Part shown: one piece after another, positions 6,143-11,766 of the stretch
Layout: every line of letters begins with the position of its first letter
Numbering within the stretch: position 1 is the first letter of the stretch
Assembly: GCA_003024985.2 (NCBI GenBank)
Contig: PXIH01S0034551.1
From: Euperipatoides rowelli
Lineage: Eukaryota > Onychophora > Udeonychophora > Euonychophora > Peripatopsidae
DNA length: 11,766 nt
Strand: one strand, 5' to 3'
Made by a program: the position numbers and the translations under genes
The notes under the pieces: model-generated
The model's input: the letters and a program-made list of their open reading frames with translations, nothing else
Told to the model about the DNA's origin: nothing
Database searches by the model: none

Positions 6143-8892
6143 CTGAAAGAAAAAAAAGAGAAAAAAAAATTAGTCACATGAAAAGTGAATATCCTGTGTC
6201 ATTTTATTTTAATAAACAGTAGCTAAATTTCAAAATATCTCTAAGACCGGATCCCACCGATTATTGTCCCACTTTTAGGTCCCTGACAGGAAGCAAAGGT
6301 GTCTTCATTATTTGAACAAGGTGTGGCACTTCTTCCTGTCGATAACCAACCAAGCAAACATAATACAATCTTTATTTCCACATTTGGATACACCAAAGGA
6401 AGAACAACATTCCATTCAAACAAGACCAGGAAATGCATTCATATAAGCCTTACCTAGTTATGTATTCATACTTTTTTTTTAACCTTCCTTCCCTCAACAC
6501 AATTGGCTGCATCCACTGACAAAAGATCACATGCAGTGCATAAAAAATATTATTTTTGACAACTTGAACAAAATTCACTCTAGAATACTTGAATGATTTA
6601 CAAATAAGAGCAATAATAAAAAATAAAAAACAGTAACCTACAGTAAGTGTAATAATATAGTTTTTGTACTGTAGTACTATAGCCTAATCCTATATATAAA
6701 CTGCATTTTATACATAACAGTAAGCTCATTTAATAACAGTATATCGAGCGCTTAATTTTTAAATATGGCGCAGCAAAATTATTCATTCAGCTCATCTTAT
6801 AATATGAGATGACCTAGTTTGTCGTTATACAGTATACCTGTACGTAATAAAAATCTGCCTGAAGATCCCTTAGATTTAGATATTAATTCCAAATGTCTTC
6901 ACGATGGCGAAATAATCTTAACCATACTAAATAATAAAGTGCCTTTGCCGAATAATGAGTTAGCAAGACTTTCGCCCCAAGACGCTCTTCCAAAAACCTG
7001 AGTAATAATTAAAATCAAGCTATTCCTTAACCCAAAATTCCAATACAGACCACATTATTATATTTGACGCAAAATGTTCAAGTTAAATTCAAAGTTAATG
7101 TATTTAAATATTTTATTTTTGTCTTTTTCTCTAGTTGAATGAGTGTTTTCAGATCATGAGCACTTGAGCAGGCATTTCCAGACTATAAGTATAATCGGTG
7201 GGAACAAAAACACAGGAAGTGGGCGGAGCTTATAATAATAGAGACTGCACTTTACTAAAGCATAAACATAAAGCCAACAGGAAGTGCTGAAGTTAAAACA
7301 ATTCAAAAGCACTTGTTTGTACTTTGTAGATGATCTCCGACCAGTAAACTATTCTTTCTTTTCATTATTTAAATATACTTAAATCGTAGCATTTTTGCTT
7401 TCACTAATGAATGATAGAAACTGCATTACAAGAAAAACTTGACAACAAATAGGCGGGCTTAGTCAGAAAAAAAATCCATTCAGAGCAATCCAGTTTTGTA
7501 AATAAATAAAAATGAATGATGACATAATTGATAAATATTATTAGTCCTATATTTTAATGATATAATAAAAGTTATGGTATTTCCGAGATTATAGTAATGT
7601 ATTTAAAAAGCCTACTTCCGAGATCTCATTTAAATTTGATTATTACAAATACACAAAATATCCTAAGTAGACTAGGGCTAGGCTAGTAGCGACTAGCGAG
7701 TGTCAAAACAAAATGGTTTTAAATAAACTGTCACGTGATTTAGCCAGTTTAAGCCGGATGTTGCTAACACACCTCTCAACTTTTATCACTGTTAAAAATA
7801 TCTAATATAAGAGTATGATAATGAAATATAAAAAATATATAAACTTACCAATAAATGAAATAGCCTTGGGAAAGAAAACTGCTAGATTCTGAGACCAATG
7901 ATCACTGATCGGTATTTGAAGATATTTAATAGAACCATCATTTTCAAAAACATTAGGAAGATTAGGTGTCACATTTAGGATATATTTAATGCGATATTTG
8001 TCAAGAGTCTCTAAATCAGTAGAGTTTTTAGCATTACCTAGAAATAGATTCGGTAAAATCTCTACAGGAAAGGTCGGAGCTTTGATTGGTGAACCTGTAC
8101 CTAAGCAACTATCACACTTGTCACTATCTTCATCTATTTCACTACAACTTATACGTAAATTTTTTAGTCCAAGAATAGTATCCGTTGTGTCTTTCTCATT
8201 GGCACACAATTCAGGGAATTTATATCTTAATGTAGAGAACCCACCTAGAAAAATTATAAAATACAATATAATTATATTAAATGAACAGCAAATTTCGTGC
8301 GTAATTAATTAAATTGATTTGAGTGTTAATTAAAATTTAAAAAAAAAAATTGTAACTTGAGCTACAACAAATTAATGAAAAACGAAATTCATAATTAGAC
8401 AATGTTTACATGATCTATTCATACTGTAAATTAAATTTAAACTAGACTATATCAGATTTTAGTTTTTAAAAAAAATATTTTAAGACAAAACAAACCTTCT
8501 AAATAACAGGCTTGGCAACCTTCTTCCTTTAATTTACGAAGTAAAACATCAATAACACTGGCTGAATTGGAATTCAAATCCTCCGTACAGTCATCACACA
8601 ATAAAATAGTATGAGTTTTATAATTGTTTTTAAATTTCTCACGATTTTCATTACAAGAAATAATGGACGGAATTTGTAGATTTCCTTTACCAAGACGCCT
8701 CAGCAACAGGCTAGGCAAAGCCACGTTGATGGCTCCGCGAACATGGCTGAGCGCAAAATCGTTGTGCGGCCTACAATCCAAAACCAATAATTTCGCATTT
8801 TCCGAGTGAAGTTGTTCATAAAGCCAATCTGCTGAACGAACATCAGACATTTGTTTTTCGTTATTGTTAGTTACGTACTCAAGAGACGGCAT
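5814..8892 (-). CDS. DUSP6: Dual-specificity MAP kinase phosphatase, DUSP6/7/9 (MKP-3) group; join of 8892-8496, 8244-7849, 6142-5814
   Basis: Predicted cytoplasmic phosphatase that removes phosphates from the Thr and Tyr of the ERK activation loop. The three exons join in frame to 1122 nt (373 residues plus TGA stop); human DUSP6 has 381 residues. Domains in order: rhodanese-like domain about 20-135, with the ERK-docking (KIM) arginines R65-R66 in [12 protein letters not shown]; linker about 136-188 with a leucine-rich export-like segment ILGLKNLRI (156-164); dual-specificity phosphatase domain about 190-335, with general-acid D247 in [10 protein letters not shown] and the active-site loop H277-C278-L-A-G-I-S-R284-S. 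All key residues are present, so the enzyme should be active. Both introns are phase 1 with GT-AG ends. The symbol names the clade: DUSP6, DUSP7 and DUSP9 are vertebrate paralogues, and an invertebrate gene may be co-orthologous to all three (Drosophila Mkp3). An odd feature is the cysteine-rich C-terminus. Confidence 0.96.
7212..7286 (+). promoter_or_regulatory. Pair of ETS-type motifs in intron 2
   Basis: The identical 10-mer ACAGGAAGTG occurs at 7212-7221 and 7277-7286, 65 bp apart in the same orientation; the first runs into a GC-box-like GGGCGGAGC (7221-7229). CAGGAAGT is a good match to ETS transcription-factor sites. In vertebrates, ETS factors downstream of ERK drive DUSP6 as negative feedback. 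A role here is inferred from motif and location only. Confidence 0.35.
7731..7761. promoter_or_regulatory. E-box palindrome plus ETS-type motif near the start of intron 2
   Basis: TCACGTGA (7731-7738, canonical CACGTG E-box) lies 14 bp from GCCGGATGT (7753-7761), a match to the (A/C)CCGGA(A/T)GT ETS class. They sit 88-118 bp inside intron 2 from its donor. The close pairing in AT-rich DNA is suggestive of an enhancer or internal promoter, but no transcript evidence is available. Confidence 0.3.
7849..8244 (-). CDS. DUSP6: Coding exon 2: linker with export signal and first half of phosphatase domain
   Basis: The exon encodes the end of codon 133 through the first base of codon 265. It is bounded by acceptor TTTTCTAG|GTGGG and a strong donor TTG|GTAAGT. 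The linker carries ILGLKNLRI at 156-164, in the position of the MKP-3 nuclear export signal, followed by an acidic SEIDEDSD stretch. The catalytic domain opens with [20 protein letters not shown] (192 on), then [15 protein letters not shown], and [10 protein letters not shown] with the general acid D247. Exon length is 396 nt, divisible by three, with phase 1 at both ends, so skipping it would keep the reading frame. Confidence 0.95.
8245..8495 (-). other. Intron 1 of the phosphatase gene (phase 1, 251 bp)
   Basis: GTTTGT donor and TTTTTCTAG acceptor on the minus strand. The joined codon is GGT (Gly133), restoring the family string YLEGGF. The intron is AT-rich with an A run near 8339-8349. 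I see no other feature in it. Confidence 0.93.
8496..8892 (-). CDS. DUSP6: Coding exon 1: rhodanese/ERK-docking domain of the MKP-3-like phosphatase
   Basis: The exon encodes residues 1-132 plus the first base of codon 133. The ATG at 8892-8890 has A at -3, and an in-frame TAA lies 30 nt upstream (8925-8923), so the ORF cannot begin further out without an intron. A second in-frame Met at residue 15 is a weaker alternative start. Residues 35-60 ([24 protein letters not shown]) match the CDC25/rhodanese fold of MKPs. R65-R66 form the kinase-interaction motif, and the GNLQIPSII stretch after it is also typical of MKP-3. The exon ends in ...CYLEG with splice donor GAAG|GTTTGT. The human protein has the matching YLQG at its first intron. 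Confidence 0.95.
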
Positions 8893-9250
8893 ATTAAAAA
8901 TGACTTGGAAACAGTAATAATTTTACCATCAAAACTTGGAGAAGAACAAGTAGCCTTACCGGATGTATAAAAATCCCTTATCTTTAGCCATAAATCAGAT
9001 CTGTTCACTGTTGATCTGTATAATATCCTCAATAATTAATGGATGTAATGAACAAAATCTATCTTCTTTATAAGCAGATAAAACAATAATATACTTTAAA
9101 ATATTAAATTATTGGAGGTAGTGGTTCAGGACGAATTCAATTTGCAAACTAAAGGTAATAGCAAGCTTTAAAGTTTAGATAGTTTTCAGTCATGTCTACG
9201 TCATTCGATTGACGATTCATGTGATTAATGTCAACCTATTAGAAAAGTTT
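8893..9250 (-). promoter_or_regulatory. Putative 5' UTR and promoter-proximal region of the phosphatase gene
   Basis: This is the upstream sequence of the minus-strand gene. It contains an ETS-type ACCGGATGT at 8958-8966, only 66 bp before the ATG, a TATA-like TTATAAAG on the minus strand at 9073-9066, and a CRE half-site TACGTCA at 9197-9203. If the TATA box is real, transcription would start near 9040 and give a 5' UTR of about 150 nt. A donor-like CCG|GTAAGG on the minus strand (near 8961-8954) leaves open a small 5' UTR intron. None of these can be confirmed from sequence alone. Confidence 0.3.
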
Positions 9251-9721
9251 CCTGTTAAGTAATGTACTTGTCTATTCACTGTTTTTACAACCAATGAATC
9301 AAATCCTCCGCCTTGAATTGAAACGTAACATTAGTAGTAATTATAGTAGTACTGATAGTATTTTTAATGTTTTTAATTCGTCGCCCGTCGGTATTGTAAA
9401 ATATATACTGTACATTGATAAAATTTAAAATTGACTAATTCGTTTGACCCACTAATTTTTACAGGTAATTAATAATGTTTACGTTATTAATAGATAAAAC
9501 TATATTTTAACACAGATAAAGTAATAATAATAATTAAAAAAAAAAAAGATTCCTGGCCTTTTTTTTTTTTTATGGCGGGAGGGGAGATACTGCAGAATAT
9601 TAGTAAAGGAGACCACAACTTCGGGGTTTTTTTTTTTTGCATCTAGGCCTAATTAAATTTTTTTTTTTTTTTTTTAATTAATGAATATGGTAATATTGAC
9701 CGATTGCAATTTCTGCCTTGG
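8967..9721. other. Upstream flank of the phosphatase gene; AT-rich with T/A runs
   Basis: Beyond the promoter-proximal motifs this stretch has no ORF or recognisable RNA gene. 9536-9680 is a cluster of A and T homopolymers (T12-T18) separated by short GC-richer strings, possibly remnants of poly-T-ended retroposons. Confidence 0.5.
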
Positions 9722-10470
9722 ATGGCATTTTCAAGGTCTATTATCTAGAAAAACATATTTTTATAGATATAAAAACATATTACCGGTATTACAATCTTGA
9801 GTGTAAAAATTATCTTTTACAGTAATGGAGAGAAAATATAAGAGCAATAAAACAGACAGTGTGTCCCCAAAGATTTTGCTCTACATAAAGAATAAAAATA
9901 TATAGCCTATGGGAGAAATATTAGCTAGTAATTTATTGTTTATATATTTTATAAAAATCATTTATTAATCATTTGCAAAAACAACAACACCCCTCTCCTT
10001 TTCCAACAAAAATTAAGTAAATAGTATTACCGTACATCACTATGAGATTTGAAGAAAATAATGGTTTTCAATAATGAATTGTGAATTATGAGGAGAGAAT
10101 ATATGCTAAGACGATAAGGACACCCCGCATATTTCAGAGATTATACATTGTTGTTTTTGCAAATGATTAATTAACGGACATACGAATTTTCCTAATACTA
10201 GCCTAAACCTTTAAAACTATCAAATTTTTTTATAAAATAGATAAACAATAAATTACTAGATAAATTCTCACATACTGTATATATTTTTATTCTTAAATAT
10301 GTAGAGCATATAATCTTTGGGGACACACTGTCTGTTTTATTGCTCTTATATTCTTTCTCCATAATTAAGTATAAGAGATAATTTTTACACTCATGGTTGT
10401 AATAAATTATAATATGTTTTTATGTGTATAAAAATTTGTTTTTCTAGATAATAGACCTTGAAAAAGCCAT
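9722..10470. repeat. Large imperfect inverted repeat (foldback-type element)
   Basis: The left arm (9722-9988, 267 bp) and right arm (10148-10470, 323 bp) are inverted copies separated by a 159-bp spacer. The core 9835-9875 matches 10352-10312 perfectly over 41 bases (it includes ATAAAACAGACAGTGTGTCC). The outer boundary is ATGGC..TTTTCAAGGTC on both sides, and the inner boundary is TTGCAAAAACAACAA. By eye most other positions match, with small gaps. The right arm has about 55 extra bases near its inner end. No ORF is present. Most likely a foldback or MITE-like mobile element; a transcript crossing it would form a long hairpin. Confidence 0.8.
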
Positions 10471-11520
10471 TATTGTAAGTTAAAAACTGTTGGACACGTT
10501 TTTATGGAGTAGATAGCATTTTGTTCTTGAAAATCATAATCAGATTTTGTCCTATCCGCTTCAATTTATTTTTTTTTCTCCCAAAAATTAATCGAGGGAA
10601 CTTAAACAGGTTTTAAATTGGTATCATAATGTAATAATTAACAGTCAAAGGAATCTATGTTAGAGAAAATTTGTAATTATTTTTTATAAATAAATAATAT
10701 TCTAAAGGTGTATTCCTCTTATTATTATTCTTTCTTATTTATTAATATTGGTTAGTGATACTTTTTGTAATTTTTTTTTCAGGTGAATAAGGTGGAAAAA
10801 GATTTTCTCATTTTTTTTTTTTAAATACGATATTGTAAGAATGTTTGTAAAAATGAACGTAAACATTGTTTTTATTTTTTTATTTTTTTAATCTTCTTAA
10901 TAAACGCTTTCATAATGGAATTTTAAAAGGGTGAACTCCCTTTAAAGAAAAAAAAATCATTGTTATTTTTCTTCTCCATAGCTTCCTGTTTATAAATATT
11001 TGTATCATTCCGTTTTTCCTCATCTCTTAAGTTCAGCACAGCCCAGTTGCGTACGAATGATTAATTTTGGTTCATTTAAAAAAAAAAGAGAGGAAAAGAT
11101 CATTTCCGGACATATTCGAAATTTTTCTTTTTTCCTAATTCCTTATTAATTTAAACTGAATTATAGTAAAGTAAATTTTCATATATTATGAAACTATTAA
11201 TTTATAAGACGTTTATAAACGTAAGGTAGATTTGGGATTTTGTATGGAGGAGAGGGGGGGGGCATTTTTCTTTTCGCCTTTCAGAGTTATGAGGTACAGA
11301 TCAGCCGGTATGGTTTGCCGATATGTTTATATTAATTATTTAAATCGAGTGTAGTTTTTTTTTTAAGATAAGTTCACAAAATTTTAATATTTATTCTTTT
11401 TTTCTTTTGTTATATTTTTGTTTACAACTTATGTACTCTTAAAATAATTTATGTTCAATTGCTCAATTATTTAGTTTAATTTATGTTATAGTAAGACTTA
11501 GTTGTTATGAATAATATATA
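10471..11520. other. AT-rich non-coding DNA
   Basis: T- and A-runs throughout (for example 10564-10578 and 10868-10890), and a G8 run near 11254. No coding region, RNA gene or clear repeat is seen on either strand. Confidence 0.55.
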
Positions 11521-11524
11521 CACA

Positions 11525-11766
11525 CACAGTATAGCCCTTGGCAGAGTTAGCTGCTAGAGGGTGCGTCCACAGGTTGCGGATAGTGGAATGTCTCCTAGAT
11601 ATTGGGGATAGCTGTGAATATAATGAATAAGCAGTCACAGATAAACCAATGACAATCCATGAATCCATGTTGTGCCTTGCAAGGTTAGGTGTTGGATCAC
11701 CAAAGGCTAGACTCACCAACCCATTTGGCCAGCGTGGTGAGTTAGGACCATTTCCCTCTAGATAAT
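11525..11766 (-). repeat. Probable dispersed-repeat fragment, truncated by window end
   Basis: A sharp rise in GC content and loss of homopolymers mark this end. Strings such as CTCACCAACCCATTTGGCCAG and GCGTGGTGAGTTAGGACC resemble, from memory, a repeat often met in invertebrate genomes (ACCAACCCGC..GGCCAGCGTGGTGG). The minus strand is open for 73 codons (11719-11498), but the peptide has no recognisable domain and its start is arbitrary. It could instead be part of an exon continuing beyond the window. Confidence 0.35.

Larger units (their letters stand above)
6143..7848 (-). other. Intron 2 of the phosphatase gene (phase 1, 1706 bp)
   Basis: GTAAGT donor and TTTTTTTCTTTCAG acceptor on the minus strand; the joined codon is GAT (Asp265) within SFIDEAR. 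The intron is long enough to hold regulatory DNA. The part nearer exon 2 is less AT-rich in places and contains two ACAGGAAGTG motifs, an E-box palindrome TCACGTGA and a GCCGGATGT motif. Positions 6822-7001 are open on the plus strand for about 60 codons with no ATG; I recognise no homology there. No other gene is seen. Confidence 0.92.

Noticed and set aside
6241-6438. 65-codon minus-strand open frame just upstream of exon 3
   Set aside because: It lies wholly within intron 2, no family residue is missing between exons 2 and 3, and the peptide has no known motif.
7989-8312. 107-codon plus-strand open frame
   Set aside because: It is antisense to coding exon 2, whose minus-strand reading has clear DUSP6-family homology.
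8624-8809. 61-codon plus-strand open frame
   Set aside because: Shadow of exon 1 on the opposite strand.
5814-8892. Phosphatase locus as a processed or dead pseudogene
   Set aside because: It keeps two introns with good splice sites, an open frame through all three exons, and all docking and catalytic residues.
11498-11719. 73-codon minus-strand open frame as a gene
   Set aside because: No recognisable domain and no splice or promoter context; the DNA looks like a dispersed repeat, so only a repeat is called.
1-11766. CRISPR arrays, tRNA or rRNA genes and bacterial-type operons
   Set aside because: No regularly spaced direct repeats, no cloverleaf or rRNA-like segments seen, and the spliced gene shows the DNA is eukaryotic.

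Overview
The window is AT-rich, intron-containing animal DNA. It holds one recognisable functional gene, on the minus strand, surrounded by decayed transposable elements and simple-sequence DNA. The gene encodes a MAP-kinase phosphatase of the DUSP6/7/9 (MKP-3) group, with the same rhodanese-linker-phosphatase layout as the vertebrate proteins. With that gene, the transposon types and the TA-rich simple repeats, an invertebrate metazoan is the best reading. I cannot name the phylum. One N lies near position 890, so this is probably draft sequence.

Layout. 1-82 is the end of a TTAAC-rich repeat. 83-554 is unassigned AT-rich DNA. About 555-2461 looks like one decayed DNA transposon: 17-bp inverted ends with one mismatch, a broken transposase-like ORF at 981-1496 with frameshift damage in its key motif, and subterminal repeats. 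2462-2562 is TA-rich simple sequence. 2563-3303 is a non-autonomous hAT-like element with AGTAAC/ATTAC subterminal repeats. 3382-3644 is a compact hAT-type MITE with 15-bp inverted ends and an exact 8-bp target duplication. 3645 to about 5380 is AT-rich with homopolymer runs and no gene. 5814-8892 is the phosphatase gene (three coding exons: 8892-8496, 8244-7849, 6142-5814), with a candidate poly(A) signal at 5382-5387 and a promoter-proximal region at about 8893-9250. 9722-10470 is a large imperfect inverted repeat with a 41-bp perfect core. The last 240 bases look like part of a dispersed repeat.

Function. The predicted 373-residue protein should bind ERK through its N-terminal rhodanese/KIM domain, stay cytoplasmic through a leucine-rich export signal in the linker, and dephosphorylate ERK through its C-terminal HCX5R catalytic domain. 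ETS-type motifs in the upstream region and in intron 2 fit the ERK-ETS-DUSP6 negative feedback known in vertebrates, but that link is inference. The remaining features are mobile-element debris. No wholly new biological system is evident. The items most worth a second look are the large inverted repeat, the decayed TIR element, the lineage-specific cysteine tail of the phosphatase and the ETS motif group.
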